NCBI GenBank assembly: GCA_025331435.1
Contig: JAIWNI010000022.1
Span: forward strand, 124,001 to 188,000
DNA: 64,000 nt
Direction: 5' to 3'
Source of the DNA: Choanephora cucurbitarum
Lineage: Eukaryota; Mucoromycota; Mucoromycetes; Mucorales; Choanephoraceae
Position 1 is the first letter of the stretch, and each line of letters begins with the position of its first letter. This document shows positions 10,915-21,850 of this stretch, piece after piece. Made by a program: the position numbers and the translations under genes. The notes under the pieces are model-generated. The model did not search any database. It was not told the DNA's origin and was given only the letters and a program-made list of their open reading frames with translations.

Positions 10915-12074
10915 ATGGCTTCTGCATTCACAGTTCCCGCTAACCTCCACTCTAACAAGGCTGAAGAAAATGGTGCTGAATCTTTCAGCATCAAGGCTGG
11001 TTTGGCTCAAATGTTAAAGGTAAGCACAGGCAATTTGGCACACACACGAGTAAATATAACTCAATTCAACAACTAGGGTGGTGTCATTATGGATGTCATT
11101 GACGCTGAACAAGCCAGAATTGCTGAAGAAGCTGGTGCTTGTGCTGTCATGGCTTTAGAGCGTGTTCCCGCTGATATTCGTAAGAATGGTAAGTACCAAA
11201 AAAATGCTGCGCGCTTCTTTGAACTGCATAATAAGTTTTATTGTTTCTTGTTTTAAGGTGGTGTTGCTCGTATGTCTGATCCCAAGATGATTAAAGAAAT
11301 CATTGAAGCTGTTACTATCCCTGTCATGGCTAAGGTTCGTATTGGTCATTTTGTTGAGGCCCAAATCATTGAATCTATCGGTGTTGATTACATTGATGAA
11401 TCCGAAGTCTTGACCCCTGCCGACGAATCCAACCACATCAACAAGCACAACTTCAAGGTCCCTTATGTCTGTGGCGCTAAGAACCTTGGTGAAGCTCTCC
11501 GCCGTATCAATGAAGGTGCTGCTATGATCCGTACTAAGGGTGAAGCTGGTACCGGTAACGTTGTTGAGGCTGTCCGTCACATTCGTACTGTCAACTCAGA
11601 AATCCGTCGTGCTTCTGCTATGACAGACGAAGAACTCTATGCTTATGCCAAGGACCTTCAAGCCCCTTATGCTTTGCTCAAAGAAACTGCCAAGCTTGGT
11701 CGTCTTCCTGTTGTCAACTTCGCTGCTGGTGGTGTTGCCACCCCTGCCGATGCTGCTCTTATGATGGTAAGTCATTTTTAGGTGTAACCATAACCTGATT
11801 GGATTCATCTGTTTAAACTTTTTATACTGATGTATCACATCTACTTTTTTTTTTGCTTGGTTAGCAATTGGGTTGTGATGGTGTCTTTGTTGGTTCCGGT
11901 ATCTTCAAGTCTGGCGATCCTGCTAAGCGTGCCAGAGCTATTGTTCAAGCTGTCACCCACTACAATGATGCTAAGGTTTTAGCTGAAGTTTCTGAAGACC
12001 TTGGTGAAGCCATGGTTGGTATCAACTTGGATCAATTACCCGAAGATCAAAAGTATGCCAAGCGTGGTTGGTAG
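10915..12074 (+). CDS. PDX1: Pyridoxal 5'-phosphate synthase lyase subunit (Pdx1/Snz)
   Basis: Makes vitamin B6 coenzyme from ribose 5-phosphate, glyceraldehyde 3-phosphate and ammonia supplied by the glutaminase Pdx2/Sno, in a cytosolic dodecamer. Exons: 10915-11019, 11077-11188, 11258-11766 and 11865-12074, giving 311 aa, the normal family length. The (beta/alpha)8 landmarks are present: [36 protein letters not shown], and the two catalytic lysines in VMAKVRIGH and [11 protein letters not shown]. The phosphate-binding end is seen in [14 protein letters not shown] and [12 protein letters not shown]. The codons look biased as in a highly expressed gene. No PDX2 partner is seen in the window. 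Promoter signals are strong (TATAAAA, TGACTCA). The start is the only ATG after the CT-rich leader, and matches family N-termini. Confidence 0.96.
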
Positions 12075-13934
12075 ACTTTCTCTTTACGTATCCCCCCTTT
12101 CATTTCGAGTTCTTTCGTTGTATCAATTGTATAGAAAAATTGTTTGTTCATGACTTATTTATAAAAAATAATAATTTTTTGCTTTATTTTTTCGTGATGC
12201 TATAAATTCAGAGACACAAACTAAGCCATAGCCAATTAATTTTTACTTATGCAAGGGATCTACCTACTGTTGTCTTGACAGGTTTCAAATCAACATTTAG
12301 CCTTTTTTCGTTTTCCTTAAAAAGCTAAAAGGAATTGCTTTTAATAGCACAGTCTTTATTAGCTACAAATGTGTAAAGTAGGCACAACTCCATTATTTGT
12401 TGTGTATTGTTATAGCTTGCTTTTATTCTGAGTTCAGAACACAATAGTGTTACTGTCATCCCTTTGCTCCGAAATTATTCATCCACGGAAAACCTATAGA
12501 ATGATTTAATGAAAGCGATTAAGTTGGACAAACATCATCTCTTCTGTCTTGGTACAAAGAGTAGTAGATGAATTATCGAAGCATGGCCTATCTTAGTCAT
12601 GTAATGTTGCTTTCTTTTCTTTAATGAAGCAACGTACTGTCTTTGTAAGTGTATATTGGTCTCATTGAGACTTGCAAAGCAACCTTCTTTGCATGTATAT
12701 CCCCCCTCCCATGATATCGATATACACTATCGATGAAGGTTGTACCTGTACAGCGGAGATGTCATTGACTATGAACCAACGTTATGGTTGCTTCCTGCCT
12801 AAAAAAGTAGGTGATGTGCCAAAGTTGACTGAATGGAGATACATGTACTATTTTGCGGGGTACAATCGTAACATGAGGTGTATTATTTTTTGTCCCATTC
12901 TTTCATTTGCTATATGTTATGCCAGGAAAAGTTGGCTAAAGCACAACGAGAAAAGAAGAGAAAAATCTAACTTTTTTTTCTAGTCTTAAGATGTTTTCTA
13001 TTTAACCAACATCTTGAAGCTTCTGTTCTTCTTGTTTAATATACAAAAAGAAGTTATGCAAAGGGCAAAAAGTCAGAGCAAGAGCATTAGATCAGGTATC
13101 TGTCCTGTTCGAATGCTTAACCTCCTTTTCTTTATGTACTTATGACAGTTGCACTCTTCATGTGATATAGAATCAGATATCTTTTATCATTTGCTTTGCT
13201 ATTCCATTATGCACTTTCCCGCTTTCAAGCACAAAACTTTGATTTTTCTTCTGTTCATTTTCTCTTCTAGCAATAATATATGAGTTGAAATGAGTGGTTC
13301 TTAATATAGTCTAGGATATGTTGATCACTTCAAAGGCTATTAATATCCACTTTTCTTCTGCTCGTAAGCGCTCAATTATGTATATTTGGTAACAAGATTG
13401 GCATAACCTTTTGTATGCTTTTCTTCGTACTCCTCTTTTACCATTGACTGTAAAAAAAAAAGACTCTTTTGAAACAGTCTCTCCTAGCTGTCTTTTTGAT
13501 AGTGCTTGGCTTCGACAAAACAATTTTAATTTCTTTTTCAAGGTGTACACGCTCAATGTAGCACCAAACTTCTATTATAGACATCAATGAACAGGTATCC
13601 CTATAACATTTGAACGCGTATTGTAATTCTTGGTAAAACTACCCACAGTTTCTAAAAATACTCGATATCGTTTATTAGCAGCCTTATCTTAATAGTATAT
13701 GCGCTACATAGCAACAGTCATAATATGATTCACCTTCAAGCTCCTCTTTCAGCCTATGGTATTGGCGAAATAACATAGAGATAGAGAGAACAAGCAGGTG
13801 CCCAGATAGGAATACATAGTATATGGCTGTTCCAAAGAAATAAAAAGTAAACTGGGTTGTTTATGTCATTGTGTTGTTTGTTTATTTACAATTTAAGCTA
13901 TCTTATGATGAAAAAATAAGTTATTTCTATATTC
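12075..13934. other. Gene-free convergent region
   Basis: About 1.86 kb between the PDX1 3' end and the BAP31-like 3' end. It is AT-rich with T/C runs. A 103-codon open frame at 12672-12983 has no recognisable family and poly-F/K composition at its end. No RNA gene, transposon or repeat is recognised. Confidence 0.5.
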
Positions 13935-14931
13935 TTAGATAGTCTTCTTGTCTTCCTTTTTGGGCTCTTCGGCTGGGACAAGTTTAGTGACCTTCTTGTC
14001 AATAGGATCAGTGTCGATCTCTTTAGTAGCCTTTCGGACAGCAGGATCCTTTGAAACCTTAAATTTGATGTGAGCATTATAGCGGTGAAACGAATGTGGA
14101 TTTATATACTTACAGATCCTTCAAGCTCAATATATTGATCTTCCAAACGAATGTAATCCATTGACATAGCCTTGATCTTTCCCAGAATACTAACATAAAA
14201 AAATCTCTTTTTCAGACCTTCTTCCTTGCTTTTTTTTTTCAAAGATAAACTTACAGTAACAGTAGGATTGTAAAACCAGTAAGATACAAGTTACGCTGAG
14301 CATAAAACTTCTTTGCAGCTTGACCGACTTGAGCTCTAAAGTCTGCATTACCAGCAGGAGGAATACCACCTTCTTCTTCACTCACGACATCGTAAAAGGC
14401 TCTAAGGGTGTTGACGGCATCTAAAAAAATGTTACATTATGATGCAGTAATGAAATTGCTTTCCTTCAAAAACTTACCAAGAAACAAAACGAAAATAAAA
14501 CTGTAGCAAAATATACATCAGCAACTATTTTCCTTTCTCTTTTTTACGCATATATATGTATCTCTCTCTCTCTCTCTCTTCTTTGAACTTACGCAAAAAC
14601 GATTCGCATCACATATTGAGCATGCGCCATCTACAACAAAATAATGTCATTAAGCGCGTCTTAGACGAGTATACTATAAACTTACAAATGGGGATGTTGC
14701 TAACCAACGGAAGACGGGTTTTTGCCAGCGAGTAGGTATAGGTAGCTATATCAACAATTAGGCTCAACAGCTTCTTGTATTGTAGCTTAGATACAACATA
14801 CCAAGAACAAAAAGAATACGAAAATCTGTAAATTTAATTGGTCAATTCAATGCAATTCTTTTGGATTTTCAGTTTCCTTTGTTTACCTCTGCAGCCAAAA
14901 TGCTAAATACAATACTATAATAAAGTGTCAT
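13935..14931 (-). CDS. BAP31/YET-family endoplasmic reticulum membrane protein
   Basis: Orthologue of B-cell receptor-associated protein 31 and yeast Yet1/Yet3, ER membrane proteins that help sorting and quality control of other membrane proteins. Eight minus-strand exons: 14931-14887, 14825-14802, 14745-14686, 14630-14593, 14500-14478, 14420-14255, 14189-14114 and 14057-13935, together 184 aa. Membrane segment 1 is at the N-terminus (MTLYYSIVFSILAAEIFVFF). The family motif PIPTRWQKPVFRW follows, then segment 2 (YVMRIVFAFIFVLFLDAV) and AQRNLYLTGFTILLLL, the start of segment 3. The C-terminal half is short, with a charged helix but no long coiled coil. The protein ends KKTI, a classical KKxx COPI retrieval signal. 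Exons 2 and 5 are only 24 and 23 nt. Intron 4 carries a (TC)n run. Family assignment is strong; exon borders are hand-inferred but fully phase-consistent. Confidence 0.87.
14561..14579 (+). repeat. (TC)n microsatellite in an intron of the BAP31-like gene
   Basis: About nine TC units lie within the fourth intron of the BAP31-like gene. On the coding strand this reads GA/AG-rich. Confidence 0.8.
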
Positions 14932-16096
14932 TATCTAAAAATAATAATTAAGTCGAAGACAAGAAATGGAAAAAAAAGAAAAAGAAACCTTTATAAACCA
15001 GTTTATTTCGTCTTCTACGTCATTTTGAGGCCATCCATTACTATAAAAAGAAATAAAACTTAGCGCGCTTGATATACATAAGATGTGTCTTGTACAACTT
15101 TGTAGAGATGATATCAGCAACATTTTATGCAAAACAATTGAGTCATTTTTTCTTCTTTCTAATTATAGGGAAGGAGTTGCTTATCAAAAGCTAATATGTA
15201 AAATTCTAGTAAAGACTTGCACTTGTTGAATAATAGTTAATAAACCATATGCCTCAACAAATATGAGAAACAGGTTAGCTGCTGATATAATTGGTTGTAT
15301 TGCTTTTTAAACCAAAGAACAGCATGATTGTTGAGATTCAGGAAGATAGTTCAATAACATCATTATTTCACATACACGGTGTCTTGTTCTTCTGAAAATA
15401 AACAAACAGAAGGTTCGTTGCTTGCACATATATTTGATGAAACAAAAATACAGCAATATGTATACGCTTAGAACATCAGTGTGAAGCTTGCATTAATATT
15501 GTAGCTATCGCCAATACTGCTATTGCCGCCACCTCTATAAAATAGTAAAGTTGTACTTGACTTGCTTTCCATTATTCTATTCAAACACTTTATGAATAAA
15601 TATGATATTGCTCTTCTGGGTGTATTTATTGGTCAGTCAAAAAGCACAGTCATCAAAGACTTTATATCTTTATCTAGAAGCCCTAAATTTTGCCTCATCA
15701 AACCTCTGTCTGTACGGGCCTGAATAAATTTCTTTTCGCTTTCATGACTTGACACGTTTTACTTTGTCCAACCATGGCACTTTCTTTTCATCTGAAGTAG
15801 AGGTAGACAATAGACATAGCTTTTATTAAAGCAATACTAGTGTGACCAGAGGTCTTGGATACGTAAAAAGGTGTGTAAAGAATTAACGAATTGAACAAGA
15901 CTGGAAAAAGTTTACCTTATTAAACAACAATGGAAAGTGGGTATTTTAATTTCTAAGCGTATTGAATTCTTTTTATTTACTAATTGATAAAATCGAATCA
16001 TGCGATCTTGAATAAAGAGTATTTATTTTACTGATTTTTGCTGTTTTGTTTTGTGAACTTCGAAAATTGGTTGCAAAGAGCGTTGGCATTTTTATG
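14932..16096. other. Intergenic region upstream of BAP31-like gene
   Basis: About 1.16 kb of AT-rich sequence. It includes the promoter of the BAP31-like gene. No credible exon, RNA gene, repeat or transposon end is recognised. Confidence 0.5.
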
Positions 16097-16889
16097 TTAT
16101 CTAATCCATTTTTTATGGCCTTTTTGAATTCTTGCTTGCTTTAATTGCTCAACAAAATCCGTGCCTTGTTTATATTGATCATCCTTGTTGTTAATGCTGG
16201 AGGAGGCGCTAGAGTTGGTTGCTGTTGCTGTTCTTTTGTTCGATAAGGAGCCGACCGGATCTGAATCATCTTTTCTTTTCAGTGTATCATTTCGAGATTT
16301 TGCATCATTAATTGCCTGGATCAATACATCAGGTAATCCGACTGTACTGGCAAGTGACAATAATCTCTCATATTCACGATTTTGGGATTCAAGCAATGGC
16401 AACAAAATATTATTGTGCTGATCTTCCTCGTGACTTAAAGCCAAAGTGTATAAATATTCCATTTTTGGGTCATCAGCAAAAATGAGCATTCACGATAGAA
16501 AGAGCACGACAAGTAAAAAGCAATCCAAGTGCAATCAACGAGTTTAAAGGTGTATCTATATTGCCTACACCAAGACTTTCTTTGGAAAGAATAATACAGT
16601 CTACATAACCGTCAGGGAAACGACTAGCCATTGTACTTTGAACAACATAACTATGTAAAGTATTAACACATACAATCAGAATAATTGGGTCCACCTTGTA
16701 TCTCTTAAATGCTTGTAGGCAGTAGTTAACTGCTCTCTTCATAAACAATTGATTAACGGTGTGCTGGGTTTCCACAATAATTGGTGGGAGATTAAGAACT
16801 GACGATTTTGGTTCCAAGACCACATCCGAACGCGTTTCATCACTCCATTTGGAGTTTCCTACATGGTAGTCATTTTGAGTGTTTGCCAT
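16097..16889 (-). pseudogene. Frameshifted hypothetical protein gene abutting a transposase remnant
   Basis: Two overlapping minus-strand frames (16889-16473 and 16489-16097) encode one protein of about 260 aa if a single T is discounted from a run of five (plus-strand A run at 16478-16482). Without that base the text reads on smoothly from LSIVNAHF to ADDPKMEYLY. As given, the first frame stops 16 bases after the shift. The product has a hydrophobic core segment (YKVDPIILIVCVNTLHSYVV) after FMKRAVNYCLQAFKR, and a Ser/Asn/Lys-rich tail. The FxxR...Y...R pattern is reminiscent of PD-(D/E)xK nuclease-fold proteins, but I cannot assign a family with confidence. Its ATG overlaps the end of the transposase remnant by about 31 bases in another frame. 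It may be part of a mobile unit or a host gene that the element landed beside. A sequencing error in the homopolymer is the main alternative to a true mutation. Confidence 0.55.
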
Positions 16890-17690
16890 AGTCGTGGTGA
16901 TGTAGTTAATGACAGTGGGATCTTAATTGATTGTTTTTGACGTCCTTTCACAAGTGCCCATAACTGCTCGATAGGATTTAATTCAGGTGAATACGGCGAC
17001 TTTCAATCTTTCTAATCATCAGTGCTGATTTATGAATGGTGCAATTATCCATCACTATGTAACCGCCCTTTAAACCTTCGCCAAGATCCACTATGTCGAG
17101 AAGTTCATTCATGAATTTGATGAAATGCACAGTTGTTGTTTCTTTTGGTGATTAAGCAACTTCCTTACAGTAGTCGCTTGATTTAAAAGTGTTTGATTTA
17201 AGAGTATGCTCAGTATAAGAGTGTATTTCTCAGGTTTGTGTTGAACCCAGATTCGTCTGTAAATACACAATTTTGGGTAAAATCAAGGTTTGAGTCTTTC
17301 CATTGCATAAATCATTCATATCTTGTTTGCAAATTTTCCACCGAGTTCCGCACTTCTGCTTCAAAAGTTGGTCTCTTCACAGAAATAAGCATGGTGTTTC
17401 TCAAATCGTGATTAAGTTGAGCCTCGAATTTTTCAGATAAGCGATCAACAATATCTTCAGTAAAGATCTGAGGATCATTTTCAATTATATTCTGAACGAA
17501 GTCTTAGTGTGAACTTGTAAATGAGCACTCTGGTCCGTTATTGAACCTGAACTGCTTGTAGGGGATCTCTCCACTCTCGCGGTACTGAGCCTACCAGCGT
17601 TGAGCCGCTCGAGGGTGTATTCCAAGTTACTTGGCAAATCGGGTTGCTTTCCCTCGTTCTTCAGGGCTTTCAAGCGTCTGATCAATGAAA
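16859..17690 (-). mobile_element. Degenerate Tc1/mariner-like (IS630-type) transposase remnant
   Basis: Reading the minus strand gives pieces of a DDE transposase. Near 17640-17590 lies a helix-turn-helix N-terminus (LGIHPRAAQRW). Then come EDIVDRLSEKF, VFTDESGFNTN with the first catalytic Asp, GGYIVMDNCTIHKSA with the second Asp, and PYSPELNPIEQLWALVKG with the catalytic Glu. It cannot encode a protein: in-frame stops are at 17627-17629, 17591-17593, 17504-17506 and 17312-17314. A frameshift lies between the second and third catalytic blocks, and about 50 or more residues after DESGFN are replaced by a MITE fragment (17166-17232). No complete inverted termini are seen. The upstream end at about 17690 abuts the mdm34 fragment. 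The DDE_3 family call is firm; the exact element family is not known. Confidence 0.85.
17166..17232 (-). repeat. Truncated MITE copy nested in the transposase remnant
   Basis: It begins with the terminal repeat TACAGTAGTCGCTTGATTT and continues for about 67 bp. The match is close to the reverse complement of the complete 102 bp element at 58392-58493, and shares GAGTATGCTCAGTATAAGAG with the copy at 40156. The far end is missing. Confidence 0.78.
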
Positions 17691-17698
17691 GTCTCTCT

Positions 17699-18702
17699 CG
17701 TATTGCCGTGTTGGTAGTTTCGAAATCAAAAGGTACTACACTTGTCTTCGAAAATGATCCCCTAGAAAGTATCTTAGTTAGTTTAACCTTTGACGATGTA
17801 ATAAATGTGCGCACTTTTTTGCAGCGTGAGATTAAAAATCAGTTGCGCAACTTGTTTCAGGAAGACTTGCCTACCATGATACATAACTTCAGTCTGCGGT
17901 ATATCCAGTCTGAAAAAGAAAAGGAAGAGAAGCATGAGAAATGGACGAGATCACTTAATAACCAAAAGAAGAGTACGGCTTGTTCCGTATTTTCTGATCC
18001 CAGACTCCAGCGAGGCTATTCAACTCCTAAGTTGGCAAGCAGAGCGAATGACAATTTTGATACTTTCTCGATGCCTGAACTTGCTCCACCTCCTAACTAT
18101 TCTCTTGCACGAACAGATGGATTTTTATATGAGCCATCAATTCAACATTATAGTAGCTTCGGCGATTTACATTCAAATTGTTCTCACACGCCTTTGTCAT
18201 CATCAGATGGTGTTCCTGTTACAGCTGCTAATCTATCTGCATTGAATGCTCTGTATAGTAGTAGATTTGCAGCATTAAAAACACCTTATTCAGAATACCA
18301 ACAGCGGCAACAAACGAGAAACAAAAACCATTTCACGAAGATGATGATGTTTCTTCATGTCCGTCTGAAGAAAATGCTTCCTCCATTAATTCTATGGTGT
18401 CTGCTGAACTTTATGCAGATGACATTGATGCACCGTGGTACATCACAGAAGGACCTTCTATTGACATGAACCATCATAAAGCCTTGATAACAATGGAGGA
18501 AGACATTGTGCTTGATCCTAAAGAGAATTCAGTAGCAGCCAAGCTGGCTCAGCTGGCTACTGTCCACCACACTATTTCGCCTTTTTCACATACATTTGAA
18601 CATTTTATATTTCGCTCTCTACCACATACGAATAAGGCTGAACCTAAAACAAAACTAAAGAAGCCGCGAAGACGTACCATAAGATGGAATACAATTCAAT
18701 AA
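17699..18702 (+). pseudogene. mdm34: 5'-truncated, frameshifted copy of ERMES subunit gene mdm34
   Basis: Mdm34 is an SMP-domain lipid-transfer subunit of the ER-mitochondria encounter structure. From 17699 the reading RIAVLVVSKSKGTTLVFEND and then DVINVRTFLQREIKNQLRNL, EDLPTMIHNFSLRY match the second half of the Mdm34 SMP domain, followed by the family's low-complexity Ser/Pro tail. The first half of the SMP domain (roughly 180-190 residues in relatives) is absent. The 33 codons before 17699 in the same frame are antisense to the transposase N-terminus, so the true 5' end has been lost at the junction. A second lesion lies near 18311-18316, where the frame must shift by one base to continue into the Asp/Glu-rich segment and the basic end RRTIRWNTIQ (stop at 18702). 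No intron explains that shift. ERMES is normally needed, so an intact copy elsewhere is expected. Confidence 0.75.
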
Positions 18703-18783
18703 CTCATTAATTATTTTTGTATTTGACCATTTTTCGTGTATTCTATTTTACTGAATAAAACAAATCGATATTAATAGCTGAAT

Positions 18784-20615
18784 CTATGAAGAAGTATCCA
18801 TATCATCTTGTGTCTTTATCTTATTGGACTTGTCAAGACCATATCCAAGAAGCCACCACCAAACAGCTTCATAACAAAAAACAAATTGCCTTAGTGTTTG
18901 AACCATACTCAATCGCTGTTCTCTAAACCGAGAAATGGTTTGCAATAAAACGTCTTCCTTAGAAGTGATACTACTGTCAGTATGCATCAATCGATACAAA
19001 ACAGTATCTATCGCACAAAATGCGCCCGATCTACCACAGCCGGCTGAACAGTGAACAATCATAGGTCCTATGTCGGGTGATGTCGAAGCGTAAGATGATT
19101 GGGCTTCGTCTGCTAACTGAATAGTTTGTAAGGTGCCTAATGGGTTTTCCGGCACACCAAAGTCCATCCAGCCTGTGTAATGTAAATGAGTCACCTGTCG
19201 CTGAGATGTGCCTTTTGTCAACATGAATTGGCGAATAGTGACCACATCATCACCATTGTCAGGATCTTCGGGATTTGCTTTAGGTACCTTGTGCGTGGTT
19301 TCACTAACCAAGACAGCCGTGAGATCACCATATCGAGAAGGTGAATTGATGACAGATGGCCAATAGCGATGGCATTTGATTTTGTTCATCTCTTCTTCTT
19401 TAGTTAGCATGACCAACACACGCGATTTTTGCTCCCATACAACTTGCCAGAAATCATTGAAAGTGGTGGGTAATGGTCCTTGTGTAGAAATATAACGGCG
19501 ATAGGGCTGATCGTTCTTTGTTACACAGTTCTTCATGATGTTGACACATTTTGTATTGATGTGCTCAGGTCTGGCATCACTTGGACTCTCATCACTATCG
19601 ATGTACTGAATATAACTGGCGTTGATATAATCTGTTGTTTTGTTTTCACGCATCTTAACTCTTGTGTACTCTAGTTTGGTGTAAAAAGGTAAAAAGAAAA
19701 AACATCTGAGTAAGCACGATTTCTCTAGCTTCTTCTGAGTAAAGGACTTACCGTATGGCCAAATGTTTGTATAACGATTCAAAGCACCCATTTCAATGCC
19801 AGCAACAATACTAAACGGAAATTGAGCTGGATCATCTGCATGCTTCGAATGAAAATGCATGATGTTTTGCAGTCTTCTTTGCTCCACTCGCTCTAATTTC
19901 TGCAGACATAAAAGAAGTAAGTAGGTAGGCCAAAGCAGTAAGTCGAACGAAACACGATTTGCTCACCTCATACATCTCTGCTAGAACTTGAGCGCCGTTT
20001 TCGGCTACTGTCATCTGCAGCCATGCAGGGCCTTTGAAACAAGTGTGACCATGATTGTCATCTTCGATGTGACTACCGGCGACACAGCGTGGAGTAACAA
20101 TAGAGGCATCAATTTGAATGCATTGATCTACAACGTTATGTTTAGGTGGCAAGCGGATAGGAAATCGCTCGCGAATAGGTCCGTGCGATAGCTCCATATT
20201 CTGGCGAATGTTGGAAAAGAAAGGGTTGAATGCCTGGTTTTCAAATTGTGGCACCGGTGCTGTAAAAGGGCCAAGTACAGGAGCTGCTGTAGGCAAATTA
20301 CTGAGACGCAATTTTGGACGACCACTTTTTGGGCCTGTAGGTAGATTCAATGAAAAGCTATTGCCCCCTATCGTAGGTGGACCAAAATTGTTATTGGAAG
20401 GCTGAGGCGTGGTACTGCTTGATTCACAGTTTTCTTTGAAAGACTCTGAAAAGGCATCAAAGCCACCTAAAAATTATCCAAGATAAGATATCACTATTGT
20501 TTTTCTTTCTCTTCTTTTCTTTGGGGGTTCTCCTCTTGACACATCCATTTTCTCTTTTTTTCTCTTTTCTTTTTCCTTTGTTTGAGCGCCTTTTTTTCTT
20601 TTTCTTTCGAAGACC

Positions 20616-20664
<49 letters not shown>

Positions 20665-21416
20665 CAAAACTCACCTCTTAAATAATACAGCTGGCCTTTG
20701 TAGCCTGCTCGGATCAATTTAGCACCTAAAAAAGCAGATGCACTATTTTCTTGTAATATCTGTGATTGCTGGTCATAAAAAACAATGTGTTCAGCAGATT
20801 CCCAACTTCTTAATCGCTCGCGTGCTTGATCAAGTACAATGGCCTCATAAACCTTGTCCAAGGTGAATGTAGGTCTCTTTAATATCGTATTTGGTATAGA
20901 CACATTGATAGAGCCACGAATCCTCGAATGCGAGTATTGCACAAACGAGCGTACATCCAAAACCAGCAACAAGTTTTCTTTTTTAGTCTCTACCATCTGG
21001 TTTAGTTTGCCCGCATCAATAGGCGAAAGCGTACTTGATTTGCTAGGCGTTGGGGAAGGCACTTGTCTGCGTGAGGCCAATGATCCCATATTTAAATTGA
21101 AACCGCCATTGATAGTGGGGCCCATAGGAGAGGTTGGGCTTGTCAATACAGTAGGCTGACTAGCATGACGGGCTTGTATGGCGTTAAGAAATTCTTGATG
21201 AATGGAAGGGTTTATAGGGGCAGTATAATAAGGTGTATTTGCACTTGGGTTTTGCTGTTGCTGTTGCTGCTGTTGTTGCTGTTGCTGTTGCTGTTGTGGT
21301 TGTGGTTGTGATTGATCCTCTGCTTGAGTATTTAAAATGGTTGGCATATTCAAAGGAGTGAAATAAGCTTCACTGGCTGTATTTCCTCGTGTAGGTGATT
21401 CGAATGCTATACTCAT
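18784..21416 (-). CDS. Protein tyrosine phosphatase with N-terminal rhodanese domain (Pyp1/Ptp3-like)
   Basis: A MAP-kinase phosphatase type related to fission yeast Pyp1/Pyp2 and budding yeast Ptp2/Ptp3, expected to switch off Sty1/Hog1-type kinases. Minus-strand exons: 21416-20675, 20466-19967, 19899-19752 and 19670-18784, giving 758 aa. It has a low-complexity N-terminus with about 15 consecutive Gln (CAG/CAA). A rhodanese/CH2 domain lies at about residues 140-247 (VLDVRSFVQYSHSRIRGSIN). There Asp takes the place of the rhodanese Cys (HIVFYDQQSQ), as in MAP-kinase-binding versions. The PTP domain includes NRYTNIWPYEYTRVKM, DYINASY, a WMDFGVP acid loop and the P-loop VHCSAGCGRSG with catalytic Cys at about 671. 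Intron 1 is long (208 bp) because it contains a CA/GT microsatellite. The start at 21416 is the first ATG of the open frame. Confidence 0.9.
20619..20663 (+). repeat. (GT)n microsatellite in PTP intron 1
   Basis: A perfect GT tract of 45 bases lies in the first intron of the phosphatase gene, near its 5' splice site. It reads as CA repeats in the pre-mRNA, a known binding context for CA-repeat splicing factors in animals. Any effect here is untested. Confidence 0.95.
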
Positions 21417-21850
21417 ATTATTTGTTTATTGCTCCCTTCAGAAGCAAAAAGGTAAAGTGAATAGAAAAAGTGGAAAGGAGAAGAAAGAAATGGAAAAGAA
21501 GAGGAGGTAGTTGGTGGAGGAGGTATAAAAAATACACTATTGATGTGACGGTAAATTAAAAAAAAATCAATTGGATCCAGACTCTTTTTTTCTTGTGTCA
21601 CAAACATGTCGTCATAGAAGCTCCATAATTGGCATTTTTGGTATTGCATCGTGCTCTAGCACCTGCAAAGGCAAATTTTCTTTGTCATTGTTTAGCCATG
21701 ATTGACAGCTTCATAAAGGCACTTTGATAGAAACTAAAATATTATAACAAACACTAGTATTTAGGGCTTTTATTTAATTTCATCATTGAAGAAATTATAA
21801 CGGACTAAAGATAAACAAAGATAGAAAATCTTTCTGACGTAGTCCTCTTC
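21417..21850. other. Intergenic region upstream of PTP gene
   Basis: A 434 bp spacer between two minus-strand genes, serving as PTP promoter and NmrA-like 3' flank. It has long purine runs (GAAGAAAGAAATGG type) near 21480-21520. No gene is seen. Confidence 0.55.

Noticed and set aside
12672..12983. 103-codon plus-strand open frame
   Set aside because: No family pattern, no promoter or splice partners, poly-Phe end from a T-run; probably chance.
17600..17698. N-terminal 33 codons of the mdm34 frame as a real protein start
   Set aside because: These codons are antisense to the transposase helix-turn-helix region and do not match Mdm34.
17485..17814. Minus-strand 109-codon open frame across the transposase/mdm34 junction
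   Set aside because: It reads the transposase in a wrong frame; the frame with LGIHPRAAQRW and later DDE motifs is the meaningful one.
20474..20674. Minus-strand frame with long His-Thr run
   Set aside because: It is the translated CA microsatellite within the PTP intron, not a protein.
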